Source of the DNA: JAGVSR01 sp031413815
GTDB lineage: Bacteria > Pseudomonadota > Alphaproteobacteria > Rhizobiales > Hyphomicrobiaceae
Length of the DNA: 64,000 nt
Assembly (NCBI GenBank): GCA_031413815.1
Contig: JANOFU010000058.1
Span: 1 to 64,000 of the forward strand
Direction of reading: 5' to 3'
Both the position numbers and the translations under genes were made by a program. Shown here piece after piece: positions 44,201 through 51,957 of this stretch (the stretch's first letter is position 1; the number at the start of each line of letters is the position of its first letter). Below the pieces are notes generated by a model. It did not search any database. It saw only the letters and a program-made list of their open reading frames with translations, and was not told the origin of the DNA.

Positions 44201-45083
44201 GGCGCAAGTGGGCGTGCAGGAGCGCTCCAAGATGCCGGGTCGCCGCAAGGGCTACACCCAGAAGGCGACCGTCGGCGGGCACAAAGTCTATCTGCGCACC
44301 GGCGAATACGATGACGGCCAGTTGGGCGAGATTTTCATCGACATGCACAAGGAAGGTGCGGCTTTCCGGTCGTTGATGAATAACTTCGCCATCGCCATCT
44401 CGCTCGGGCTGCAGTACGGCGTACCGCTGGAAGAGTACGTGGAGGCGTTCACCTTCACGCGTTTTGAACCGGCAGGCCTCGTGCAGGGCAATGAGACCAT
44501 CAAGAACGCGACGTCGATCCTCGACTACATCTTCCGGGAGCTCGCCGTCTCGTACCTGTCGCGTCACGATCTGGCGCACGTCGATCCGCGCGAAATCGTT
44601 GGTGAAACGGGGCTGGGCTCGGGCGATGACGCCACCGACATCCAGCTCGATCTCGATCTGCCGGCTAAGAAGTACGTGTCGATGGGCCTCGTGCGCGGCA
44701 ACGTCCCGCGCATTGTCGCCCGCGGCGGCGCGCACGCCATCAGCAGCCCCGGCGGCAACGCCGTGCAGCAGATGCAGGACGACGTGACGGCATTGTTCGG
44801 ATCATCGGGCAGCGGCGAGATGGCCCATGCTGGCAACGGTGTTGAATTGCGCACCTCCGGTGCGACAGCGCTCAAGGCTGAGACGGAGGTCATGTATCAG
44901 CGCACCACGGTGACGGCGGCCTCGCCGGCTTCCGCCAAGGCCCGCGCCGCCGACCGCATGTCGGAAGCCCGCCTGCGCGGCTACGAGGGCGTGTCGTGCT
45001 CGGAATGCCAGAACTTCACGATGGTGCGGAATGGCACATGTTTGAAGTGTGACACGTGTGGAAGCACGAGTGGGTGCAGTTGA
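41262..45083 (+). CDS. nrdJ: Class II (adenosylcobalamin-dependent) ribonucleotide reductase
   Basis: 1273 residues, cytoplasmic, reducing ribonucleotides to deoxyribonucleotides with B12. Starts MKISRRFTEAGNSPYAKIPF. Family blocks include SGLMSFLKIGDRAAGAIKSG, NPCSEYMFLDDTACNLASLN and SSVVAPTGTIGLVMDCDTTG. The C-terminus is a cysteine-rich zinc-ribbon-like tail (CSECQNF ... CLKCDTCG ... SGCS), used to regenerate the active-site disulphide. The ATG at 41262 has GGGGGAC upstream; the longer in-frame start at 41127 is unlikely. Regulation by NrdR is suggested by the upstream box. Confidence 0.96.
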   Translation: MKISRRFTEAGNSPYAKIPFRRAISEIKNPDGSIVFRLDGFDVPEHWSQVAADILAQKYFRKAGVPKRLRKFEETQVPSWLWRSIADERALADLPEKERITGESDARQVFDRLAGTWTYWGWKGGYFTTEEDAQAFFDEHRYMLAMQMAAPNSPQWFNTGLHWAYGIDGPGQGHHYVDHETGQLTSSTSAYEHPQPHACFIQSVNDDLVNENGIMDLWVREARLFKYGSGTGSNFSSLRGANEKLSGGGRSSGLMSFLKIGDRAAGAIKSGGTTRRAAKMVVVDVDHPDIEEYINWKVKEEQKVAALVTGSKICQKRLKAIMSACVNCEADAVAPEAGKDERCFDPSKNPKLKAAIKDAKRDGVPMNYVLRVIQFAKQGYKDIDFATYDTDWDSEAYLTVSGQNSNNSVRVTDTFLNAVIDDKDWSLTARKDGKVSKTLRARDLWESIGHAAWASADPGIQFHTTINDWHTCPQSGEIRASNPCSEYMFLDDTACNLASLNLMTFRRADKSIDIEAYEHACRLWTVVLEISVLMAQFPSKQIAELSYRYRTLGLGFANIGGLLMASGIPYDSAEGRAICGAISAIMTGVSYATSAEMAQELGPFPGYEPNKAGMLRVIRNHRRAAYGERTGYEKLSVAPVPLDHKSCADQRLVDAAKRAWDHALSLGQAHGYRNAQSSVVAPTGTIGLVMDCDTTGIEPDFALVKFKKLAGGGYFKIINQQVPQALRHLGYREHEIAEIEAYAVGHGSLRQSPAINHATLKARGFTDEVLAKIEGGLGTAFDIKFVFNKWVIGEDFLTQTLKVPAAKLNDAAFDLFAHLGFSKKDVEAANNHVCGTMTVEGAPHLKAEHLPVFDCANACGRTGKRYLSVESHIRMMAASQPFISGAISKTINMPNEATVEDCKESYMLSWRLALKANALYRDGSKLSQPLNSQVLADDDDIEDITEQLTYDKPAVQRAMVAAERLAQRVAELEADLRMAQAQVGVQERSKMPGRRKGYTQKATVGGHKVYLRTGEYDDGQLGEIFIDMHKEGAAFRSLMNNFAIAISLGLQYGVPLEEYVEAFTFTRFEPAGLVQGNETIKNATSILDYIFRELAVSYLSRHDLAHVDPREIVGETGLGSGDDATDIQLDLDLPAKKYVSMGLVRGNVPRIVARGGAHAISSPGGNAVQQMQDDVTALFGSSGSGEMAHAGNGVELRTSGATALKAETEVMYQRTTVTAASPASAKARAADRMSEARLRGYEGVSCSECQNFTMVRNGTCLKCDTCGSTSGCS

Positions 45084-45095
45084 CGAAATATCCAA

Positions 45096-45127
45096 TGGCC
45101 GCTTGAGAGTATCAACTCAAGCGGCCA
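45096..45127 (+). terminator. Strong hairpin after nrdJ
   Basis: TGGCCGCTTGAG and CTCAAGCGGCCA form a perfect 12-bp stem around an 8-base loop, 12 bases after the nrdJ stop codon. It is followed by AAAACC rather than a U-run, so it may act as a transcript-end or stability hairpin. Confidence 0.55.
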
Positions 45128-45148
45128 AAACCGCCGGAAAAACTTCTC

Positions 45149-45976
45149 GTGCGCAAGAATAAGAGATTGGCGGATGGGGCAGCCTGCACTTTTTGCGGTA
45201 GCATTGCTGCAACTGTCGAGCATTCACCACCAAAAGTGTTATTTCTTAATAGTGACTGTCCAAAAGGTTGGGAGTTCCCTGCCTGCGATAAGTGTAATGA
45301 GGGTACGCGACAATCAGATCAGATTTTTGCATTTTTCGTCTTCTCGAGCATTCTGGACCCGAGCCCCCCAGAGTGGGCTCATCTAAGAAAACTGATTCGT
45401 GGAATTTGGAACAATCAGCCTCAGGTAATAGATGAGGTTGTAAACAACACCGCGCAGATTCGGTTCGGGTCCGTTCTCACGCCGACCAGCGAAGGTCCGG
45501 CTCTCGTCACGATGGGTGACGCTCTTCAAAGTCACATAGACAGGGTTGCGGACAAGCTGGCCCTTGCGGCGCTCAAAAAATTGAAAGGCACTGGTGTTTC
45601 GAAAAGGGGTTTGGTTTGGCACGACTGGCGAACGAACTACGATTTCAGTATGAGCAATGTGCCTAAAGTTCCGGTCTCCTTTGGACCCCTTTCTTTCATT
45701 GAACAGGGCTCAAAGACTAGTAAGGGTCAATTTGCATTCCGGGCCTCTGACGCCACAGGTGAGAACGCAGTATTTAGGTTCGCCTTACAGAAGCGCGTTC
45801 TCCTTACATCTATTGTTTTCAAACCAGCGTCGGATGAAGAAGCATTGAATGCCCGCGGCAATGGCTTTAGATCGCCCATGACTATTGAGCCAAAGCGACC
45901 TATCTCGCTGTCGCTCGCACCGCAATGTCAAATCATTCGCCCCCCGGCTTCAAATCGAAACGATAGGTTGGTTTGA
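45149..45976 (+). CDS. HNH-like protein of unknown function, lower-GC
   Basis: 275 residues. N-terminal CTFCGSIAATVEHSPPKVLF, then a second zinc-type pair CDKCNEG, gives a C-x2-C ... H ... C-x2-C layout like HNH nucleases; the rest (about 70-275) has no motif I recognise. It is clearly less GC-rich than its neighbours and uses A/T-ending codons more, which suggests acquisition. It starts at a GTG at 45149 just after the nrdJ hairpin; no good Shine-Dalgarno. A nuclease or defence role is a guess. Confidence 0.6.
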   Translation: MRKNKRLADGAACTFCGSIAATVEHSPPKVLFLNSDCPKGWEFPACDKCNEGTRQSDQIFAFFVFSSILDPSPPEWAHLRKLIRGIWNNQPQVIDEVVNNTAQIRFGSVLTPTSEGPALVTMGDALQSHIDRVADKLALAALKKLKGTGVSKRGLVWHDWRTNYDFSMSNVPKVPVSFGPLSFIEQGSKTSKGQFAFRASDATGENAVFRFALQKRVLLTSIVFKPASDEEALNARGNGFRSPMTIEPKRPISLSLAPQCQIIRPPASNRNDRLV

Positions 45977-46504
45977 ACGCCTTCGATGCGCAGCAGCGTA
46001 GGTTGATCTAAGCCCATTTGCGAAACTCAACACCGTTCCGCGCCAGACATGTTGGGCTTCTCACGGCGCGGTCCGCGCCTCATTCAGCCCAACCTACAGG
46101 TCTGTGCGGTCTCCTCCCCACCGCTGTCATCCCCGCGCGGCCACTTGGAAGTCCGTAGAGGGGTCTCGCAAATTCCCTCTCCCATAGGGAGAGGGTTAGG
46201 GTGAGGGGTGATGGTCTCACAGTTGAAGCACCAAAACCCCTCACCCGGTTCGCCAAGGATGACATAGCCGAAGCTAAGTCATGGCGAACCTGCCCTCTCC
46301 CCATGGGAGAGGGAACAGACGAGCGGCGCACGCGACTCATCACACAATACGTCGCTCACCACTCTGCACTCGCTCCGCCCCACCGCTGTCATCCTCGCCC
46401 TCGTGGCAAGGATCCATTCTTCAGCAAACGCCAGCGCTTGCGGCTGAATGGGTCCTCGGGCCAAGCCCGAGGATGACACGTTGGGAGAGATGCGCTCCGC
46501 CCTC

Positions 46505-46640
46505 ACCTCCCATCATCCCCGCGTCGCAGCGCCACCGCACCGGAGGGCGGCAGGCGGGGACCCAGACGAGCGTCAGTGGGAAAAGGAAAAGGCCGGTTGC
46601 TCACTCCCACATCTCGCCCAGCCATCGGTTTGAATGGTGT
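46505..46640 (+). repeat. Dispersed repeat family A, copy 4
   Basis: CCGCGTCGCAGCGCCACCGC and ACTCCCACATCTCGCC match the copy near 38485; the middle has diverged. Flanked directly by a GTCAGAC palindrome pair. Confidence 0.6.
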
Positions 46641-46669
46641 CAGACACCACTGAAGAGGTGTCTGACACC
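46636..46669. repeat. REP-like GGTGTCAGACACC palindrome pair
   Basis: GGTGTCAGACACC (46636-46648) and GGTGTCTGACACC (46657-46669) in inverted arrangement with 8 bases between. The same 13-base palindromes recur at 48232, 48295 and in a variant at 57819-57891. Confidence 0.7.
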
Positions 46670-46911
46670 AATCTCGCCCCCGGATCCACCCCACTCCATG
46701 TTCACTCCGAAAGCTGTTTCGTCACTCTCGCCCATAATGCCTTCGCCGTAACCCGCTAAGTCAAATGTGTGACGAACTCAGGTGCGGGCTCGAGGAGGGC
46801 GAATCCCGGCCGCATGTGCGTTCGTACTTTGTGCGGGGCGCGGATGGTGGTCACGGTCTCCCGGGACACCATCGGCACTGCGCGCGTCACCGGTGTGCGG
46901 GGTCGAGTTCG

Positions 46912-47100
46912 ATGCAAGTTTTAGACATCAACGAGTATGCGCTTGTCGTGCTCGCGGCGATGTATCCGCCGTCCTACATTCCGCCTGTTCACCAGACCCT
47001 CGCCGAGGAGCTGCAACAGTGCGGCCTGCTTCAGCACAGTGGCGACCGCTGGCATGCCACGGAATTGGGACGAGCCTTGGCGGCGGAGACGCTGCATTAA
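46912..47100 (+). CDS. Small hypothetical protein
   Basis: 62 residues from the ATG at 46912: MQVLDINEYALVVLAAMYPP at the start and ELGRALAAETLH at the end. It has plausible protein-like composition and a start-like context, but no known domain. Upstream in-frame ATG at 46765 adds low-quality sequence. Not convincingly linked to a neighbour; it could also be a chance frame. Confidence 0.45.
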   Translation: MQVLDINEYALVVLAAMYPPSYIPPVHQTLAEELQQCGLLQHSGDRWHATELGRALAAETLH

Positions 47101-47156
47101 AGGCGCGTGTGTCAAATTCGATGATGCGCTAAGCGCTCGAACCTAACGGTTGCGCG

Positions 47157-48179
47157 TTACTCTGCGAGGGCCTTCGCCACCTTAGGCGCGAAGTAGGTGA
47201 GCACGCCGGCGCACCCCGCCCGTTTGAACCCGAGCAGGCTTTCCATCATCGCCTTATCGCCGTCGAGCCAGCCGTTGCCGGCGGCAGCCATGATCATCGC
47301 GTACTCGCCGGACACCTGATAGGCGAACACCGGCACGTTGAACGTCTCCGACACACGCCGCACGATGTCGAGATAGGGCATGCCCGGCTTCACCATCACC
47401 ATGTCGGCCCCTTCGGCGATGTCGAGGGCGACTTCACGCAGCGCTTCATCGGTGTTGGCAGGGTCCATCTGGTAGGTGCGTTTGTCACCCTTCAGTGCCG
47501 ATGATGACCCTACAGCGTCCCGGAACGGGCCGTAGAACGCACTGGCGTACTTCGCGGCATAAGCCATCAGTTGCGTGTCGGTGTGGCCCGCGTTTTCAAG
47601 CGCGCGGCGGATGGCGCCGATGCGGCCGTCCATCATATCCGACGGCGCCAGCACATCGCAGCCGGCCGCAACCTGATTGAGCGATTGCTTGATGAGCGCG
47701 CCGACCGTCTCGTCGTTGAGGATGACTCCGTCGCGCAGCAGGCCGTCGTGACCGTGGCTCGTGTAGGGATCGAGGGCGACGTCGAGAATGATGCCGAGGC
47801 CGAGGCCAGCGTCTTTGATGGCGCGGGTGGCGCGGCAGACCAGATTGTCCGGGTTGAAGGCTTCGCGCGCGTCATCGGAGCGCAACTTCGGATCCGTGTA
47901 GGGGAACAACGCGACGGCAGGAATGCCAAGCGCCACGGCTTCGCGGGCGGCCGTCACAATGAGATCGATCGACAACCGCTCAACGCCCGGCATCGACGCG
48001 ATGGGCTCGCGCACAGTTTTGCCCTCAAGAACGAACAGTGGCCAGATGAGATCCGCCGGCGACAACGTGTGCTCGGCGACCATGCGGCGGGCCCAGTTGG
48101 CGTGGCGGTTGCGGCGCATGCGCACCAGCGGATAGGCGCCGGGGGCAGACGGGGGCGTGTCGCGAGGCGTGGAGGCCAT
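47157..48179 (-). CDS. hemB: Porphobilinogen synthase (delta-aminolevulinate dehydratase), magnesium-type site
   Basis: 340 residues; condenses two 5-aminolevulinate to porphobilinogen in haem and B12 synthesis. The Schiff-base lysines lie in MAYAAKYASAFYGPFRDA and MVMVKPGMPYLDIV. The metal site reads DVALDPYTSHGHDG: aspartates replace the cysteines of zinc-dependent enzymes (DVCFCEYTDHGHCG type), so a magnesium-activated class is expected. The hemA gene lies 6 kb downstream on the other strand. Preceded by GTCAGAC palindromes. Confidence 0.95.
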   Translation of the reverse strand: MASTPRDTPPSAPGAYPLVRMRRNRHANWARRMVAEHTLSPADLIWPLFVLEGKTVREPIASMPGVERLSIDLIVTAAREAVALGIPAVALFPYTDPKLRSDDAREAFNPDNLVCRATRAIKDAGLGLGIILDVALDPYTSHGHDGLLRDGVILNDETVGALIKQSLNQVAAGCDVLAPSDMMDGRIGAIRRALENAGHTDTQLMAYAAKYASAFYGPFRDAVGSSSALKGDKRTYQMDPANTDEALREVALDIAEGADMVMVKPGMPYLDIVRRVSETFNVPVFAYQVSGEYAMIMAAAGNGWLDGDKAMMESLLGFKRAGCAGVLTYFAPKVAKALAE

Positions 48180-48231
48180 GGGAGATGCGTGAGCTCTAAA
48201 CTACGTTTTGGGGGCGCTGGTGCCGGTCGCT

Positions 48232-48307
48232 GGTGTCAGACACCAAGTCTTTTCGCCGTTGCGCCGCCGCCGTGCAAGGGAAACAGGGTTGTATGGTGTC
48301 AGACACC
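48232..48307. repeat. Pair of GGTGTCAGACACC palindromes between hemB and the extensin-like gene
   Basis: GGTGTCAGACACC at 48232-48244 and at 48295-48307, in the 130-base gap between genes on the same strand. They match the palindromes near 46636 and in variant form at 57819. Confidence 0.7.
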
Positions 48308-48312
48308 AAAAT

Positions 48313-49638
48313 TCACTCGCAGAAGTTGGACCGTTCGCGCGGCGCCATGTCGATGTGGAAATGGTTGCGGTGGGCGTTGTTGGCTTCGGGGCCGAGCGTG
48401 GTGCCGAAGATTTTGCAGGCCGACGTGTGCGCCTCGCGCATAAAGCGGGACATCTTCGTCGGCGGTTGCACGAGGGGCGCGTCGTCCAATGATGCCTCTG
48501 CGGCCTTCGTTGACTTGGTCTTTGTCTTGGCCGCCGCCGCTGCGCCATCAGCGTTGATCTTGATGCTGCTCGTTTCGACACTCTTTTGTTTTGGGCCACC
48601 AAGCTGCGACGGCACCATGCCGAGCGCGGGGGCTTTCGCGGCCCCCGGTCCCGCGCCTTCAACAATCGTGGAGCGCACGAGATCAGCGGCGGTTCCCGGT
48701 TCCGGCGGTGTCGTGGTGGACTTCGCGATGACAGGCTTCGGCTGCGTCGCAGCTTTGGCCGCCTCCGCGATGGCCGCGCGCTGGGCGGCGGCTTTCTCTT
48801 CCGCCGCTTTGGCTGCTAAAACGCGCGCCCGCACATCGCGTTCGGTGTCGCCCCAACCGGCCAGCACGTAGGCCCGCTCACCCTGCGCTGTGATAAAGCC
48901 GCGAATATCGAGCGCGTTGGCGCGGCCATGCTCGGACAGCTTGGACTTCGTGCGCCCGTAGGCATTGCGGCACGAGTAATCGCTCATGGTTTCGATCTTG
49001 ATGATCTGCGCGCCCAGATGCTTCTTGGCCAGCGGCTGCAGATCGCCCGTCATCCAGGTGTGCAACGCCGCGACCATATCGCAGGTCAGAACAGCGGGTG
49101 GCGACAGCACGACTTCGGGGTTGCGGCCAACGCTGACGAGACGGACCGGCGCGGGCGCGCCGCAGTCTCCGGTCCGGAACGGCGCTTCCGGCAAGGTGAC
49201 GGCGTGGACCGATTTCAGAACTTGGGTGCAGCGAGCCTTGGCCAGTTCAAGTTCCGCCGACGACCACTCGGTCGGAATGGTGGCGGGGTTGGCCTTGGCG
49301 TCCGCTTCCGCTTTGGCTTCTGGCAAGGTTTTCGGCCAGTTGGCGTCTTTGCCAGGCACCGTCTTTGCAGGCTCGGTCTTGGCTGGGACAACAGCAGCTG
49401 GAGCGGTGGCCGCTGCAGGCGGGGCCAACACCTTTGTCTTTGTCGCTTCGAGGGGTTTGACGGCAGCGGGCTTCGTGTCGCTGGTGACGTGATGCGCCCC
49501 GGCATGAGGCGCCGGCGTGGTCACGGGCAGCCCTTTGGCGTCCTTCGGCTTCTTGATCGGCATAGGAACGTCTGCGGCCAGGGCCGAAGCGGCCAAAGCA
49601 CAGGCGGAAACAGCTATCGTAAGTGACAACCACCTCAT
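48313..49638 (-). CDS. Extensin-like family protein, exported
   Basis: 441 residues: signal peptide (about 1-22), a long Lys/Pro/Ala-rich region (about 25-120), then an extensin-like C-terminal domain: TQVLKSVHAVTLPEAPF, YSCRNAYGRTKSKLSEHGRA, LDIRGFI and NHFHIDMAPRE at the end. The domain is widespread in alphaproteobacteria and thought to act in the cell wall. The variable Ala/Lys-rich N-terminal part probably spans the envelope. The tail ends NFCE. Confidence 0.85.
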   Translation of the reverse strand: MRWLSLTIAVSACALAASALAADVPMPIKKPKDAKGLPVTTPAPHAGAHHVTSDTKPAAVKPLEATKTKVLAPPAAATAPAAVVPAKTEPAKTVPGKDANWPKTLPEAKAEADAKANPATIPTEWSSAELELAKARCTQVLKSVHAVTLPEAPFRTGDCGAPAPVRLVSVGRNPEVVLSPPAVLTCDMVAALHTWMTGDLQPLAKKHLGAQIIKIETMSDYSCRNAYGRTKSKLSEHGRANALDIRGFITAQGERAYVLAGWGDTERDVRARVLAAKAAEEKAAAQRAAIAEAAKAATQPKPVIAKSTTTPPEPGTAADLVRSTIVEGAGPGAAKAPALGMVPSQLGGPKQKSVETSSIKINADGAAAAAKTKTKSTKAAEASLDDAPLVQPPTKMSRFMREAHTSACKIFGTTLGPEANNAHRNHFHIDMAPRERSNFCE

Positions 49639-49836
49639 CGGATGCGCTGATCCATGCTGACGATGATAATACGGATCTACTTGTTCATTCGGCTGCAGAT
49701 CAACGCACGAATCATCGAGTGAGTTTCGTCTGTAAGCTGTTCGGTGTATAGCGGCAAAATGTGGCCGTGCAACGGGTTGCGGGCAAAGGTTGCGTCCCGC
49801 AGAACAACGTGTGGACGGCGCACGCGGAGATCAAGT

Positions 49837-50931
49837 GTGGTGGGCGAGACTTTGACTGAGACGTCGGATGTCGAGGTAGAAGCGCGGGGCACGCTGGCCT
49901 TGATCACGTTGAACCGTAGCAAAGCTTTGAATGCCTTGACGATTGGGATGCGGGAGAAACTGCTTCAATCGTTTCCTCGATTATCGCGCGATCCCACGAT
50001 CTATGCCGTCGTCATTCAATCGGCGAGCCCCAAAGCGTTCTCAGCGGGTTCCGATGTGCGTGAGGTCACGGCACTGGGCCGCTCGGACAAGGCTGCCGCC
50101 CGCCGCGCGTTCCAGGATGAATATGCTCTTGATTGGCAAATCGAATGTTTTTCCAAACCAACCGTCTCGCTGATCGACGGCATGGTGATGGGCGGCGGCG
50201 TGGGGATTTCAGTCTACGGAACGCATCGTGTGGCTGGCGAGCGATACTCATTCGCGATGCCGGAAACGATGATCGGATTGTTTCCCGATGTTGGAGTGTG
50301 CCACGCGCTGGCGCGGATGCCGGGACATATCGGGATGTATCTCGGGCTGACCGGGCGCAGCATTGGCCGCGCGGATGCGATTGCGCTTGAATTGGTTACG
50401 CATTGCATCTCAAGCGCGGAGTTTCCAGCAATTATTGCCGAACTCGCCAATACGCTGCCGGTTGATCCGCTGCTTGATCGCCGTCACACAGATCCTGGAC
50501 CCGGCGACCTGCCGCAGCATGCTGACACCATTGCGCAGTGCTTCTCTGCCGCGCACGTCGAGGCCATCATCGAGCGTTTGTCCGCGGTGGTTGGACGCGA
50601 TCAAGACTGGGCGCGGGATGTGGCGAAGGATCTCAATGCGCGATCGCCGTTGTCGCTCAAAGTCACCCACCGTCATATTCGCAATTCCACCGCGCTCGAT
50701 TTGCGGCAGGTGCTGCAGATTGATTACCGGCTCGGCTGCAGGTTTCTGGACGGGCACGATTTCTATGAGGGAACTCGGGCCGTCCTCATTGACAAAGACG
50801 GCCAACCCAAGTGGCAGCCCGCGCGGATGGCAGATGTCACGCCCGCCATGATCGAGGATTACTTTGCGCCCCTGGGTGATGCGGAGTGGGCGTTGCCGAC
50901 GCGCGCTGAGATGCAGGCTGCGCGATCATGA
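49837..50931 (+). CDS. Enoyl-CoA hydratase/isomerase family, probable 3-hydroxyisobutyryl-CoA hydrolase
   Basis: 364 residues. Crotonase-fold blocks: SPKAFSAGSDVREV, DGMVMGGGVGISVYGTHRVA, AMPETMIGLFPDVGV and SPLSLKVTHRHI, in the arrangement of 3-hydroxyisobutyryl-CoA hydrolases of valine breakdown. Conserved glutamate (in MPETMIGL) is present. Starts at GTG 49837 with GGAGA six bases upstream; the in-frame ATG at 49744 adds basic sequence not seen in the family. It has no clear operon partner. Confidence 0.82.
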   Translation: MVGETLTETSDVEVEARGTLALITLNRSKALNALTIGMREKLLQSFPRLSRDPTIYAVVIQSASPKAFSAGSDVREVTALGRSDKAAARRAFQDEYALDWQIECFSKPTVSLIDGMVMGGGVGISVYGTHRVAGERYSFAMPETMIGLFPDVGVCHALARMPGHIGMYLGLTGRSIGRADAIALELVTHCISSAEFPAIIAELANTLPVDPLLDRRHTDPGPGDLPQHADTIAQCFSAAHVEAIIERLSAVVGRDQDWARDVAKDLNARSPLSLKVTHRHIRNSTALDLRQVLQIDYRLGCRFLDGHDFYEGTRAVLIDKDGQPKWQPARMADVTPAMIEDYFAPLGDAEWALPTRAEMQAARS

Positions 50932-51153
50932 TGGTGGGGCGGTGGATCAAGGTTAGCGAAGCCTCAATGTCAGTCACATAATATGATGCGAGTGTTTGGA
51001 TAAGTTAAAATTTAAAAAAGGCTTCGAAAATACCCCCGTTACTATTCTTTTACTATATCTATTCAGGTAACTTTTAGGTGTCTGCGTTACCTTTTGTCCA
51101 ACCCGGGAAAAAACAATGCCGGGATATGCGTCAAACAGGTACGAGGCAGGTCT
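50932..51153. promoter_or_regulatory. Promoter region of ldtR with a candidate operator
   Basis: 222 bases, distinctly AT-rich near 50998-51060. GGTAAC and GTTACC (51066-51071 and 51086-51091) form an inverted repeat about 65-90 bases before the ldtR start, a possible LdtR or other regulator site. -10/-35 assignment is not secure. Confidence 0.45.
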
Positions 51154-51663
51154 ATGAGTGCAGCTTTCAGTGCGGTGCGTCCAAACGCGCCGGTTCAAGA
51201 CGAGGCGTTCCGCAGTGAATATCTTCAGGCTCTGCGCCTGATTGAGCGGCTCCACCGTCTCCTTCTCGATGTCATTAAGGACGAATTCGATCGCCTTGGT
51301 GGCTCTGATCTCAACAGCGTTCAAGCGCTGCTGCTCTATAACATCGGCGAAAGCGAACTGACCGCCGGTGAATTGAAGAGCCGCGGTTATTATCTCGGGT
51401 CGAACGTGTCCTACAATCTCAAGAAGCTCGTCGACATGGGCTACATCCACTACAAGCGGTCGGAAGTCGATCGCCGCAGCGTGCGGGTGAGCCTGTCGCA
51501 GAAGGGCCTCGACGCCTGCGCCGTCGTCCACAAGCTCTATCATCGTCAGCTCGGCTCGATCGAAGCTGTTGGCGAAGTGTCGAGCGAAGACTTCCGCGGG
51601 CTCAACAAGGCGCTGGTTCGCCTTGAGCGCTTCTGGTCTGACCAGATCCGCTATCGTCTCTAA
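51154..51663 (+). CDS. ldtR: MarR-family regulator LdtR
   Basis: 169 residues of a MarR-type winged-helix regulator: LNSVQALLLYNIGESELTAGELKSRGYYLGSNVSYNLKKL marks the recognition region, here split into the blocks LNSVQALLLYNIGESELT and SNVSYNLKKLVDMGYIHYK. The protein is nearly complete at the family length, and its partner is the L,D-transpeptidase 294 bases downstream. In Liberibacter and rhizobia LdtR controls ldtP and envelope stress response. ATG at 51154 with GAGGCAGG upstream. Confidence 0.9.
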   Translation: MSAAFSAVRPNAPVQDEAFRSEYLQALRLIERLHRLLLDVIKDEFDRLGGSDLNSVQALLLYNIGESELTAGELKSRGYYLGSNVSYNLKKLVDMGYIHYKRSEVDRRSVRVSLSQKGLDACAVVHKLYHRQLGSIEAVGEVSSEDFRGLNKALVRLERFWSDQIRYRL

Positions 51664-51957
51664 TCGCCGGGTAACGGGTGGCGAGGGGAGCCGGGGGCTT
51701 CAGGGGTGCCGTTCTAGTCCGACATGGTAAAGGGCTGCAGCGAAAGCTGCGGCCCTTTTCGCTGTTGTTGCACGACGGCACCAGGCCCTAGTTTTGACCT
51801 GGGGGCAGTCGCGAATACGGCTTTTCAAGCAGCCGCGAATATCACACCGTCGGCTCTCGTTTTATGGTCAAATATGGTTGCGCGACGCGCTTGGGTCATG
51901 ATGTTCTAAGTCGTGTTGCGACGGGTCATTTTGGCGCTCAGGGACAATTGAAAAACG
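51664..51957. other. Gap between ldtR and its transpeptidase
   Basis: 294 bases with the terminator at 51729 and otherwise nothing recognised. It should hold the transpeptidase promoter, which LdtR probably controls. Confidence 0.5.
51729..51759 (+). terminator. Intrinsic terminator after ldtR
   Basis: AAAGGGCTGCAGC and GCTGCGGCCCTTTT form a long stem around GAAA, with a T-run at the end. Confidence 0.85.

Larger units (their letters stand above)
45980..46911. repeat. Repeat-rich intergenic region (several palindromic repeat families)
   Basis: About 930 bases with no convincing gene. It contains a GTAGGTTGGGCT-type repeat (minus strand; 46050-46097), two C-type repeats (46175-46208 and 46236-46314, CCCTCTCCC/GGGAGAGGG and GTTCGCC/GGCGAAC arms), a palindromic GATCCATTCTTCAGC element near 46410-46480, a family A copy (46505-46640) and a GGTGTCAGACACC pair (46636-46669). 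All are non-coding dispersed elements; the ORFs across them are incidental. Confidence 0.65.

Noticed and set aside
42567..44735. A 722-residue frame on the minus strand across nrdJ
   Set aside because: It is a shadow of the nrdJ coding sequence, which has unmistakable class II reductase motifs.
46281..46751. A 156-residue frame in the repeat patch
   Set aside because: It is assembled from several palindromic repeats and has no consistent protein composition or start signal.
45980..46911. CRISPR array
   Set aside because: Repeats are of different families, irregularly spaced and palindromic in themselves; there are no uniform spacers and no cas genes.
46765..46911. Longer N-terminus for the small protein at 46912
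   Set aside because: The extra residues are His/Arg/Gly-rich, probably from non-coding sequence, and no Shine-Dalgarno precedes 46765.
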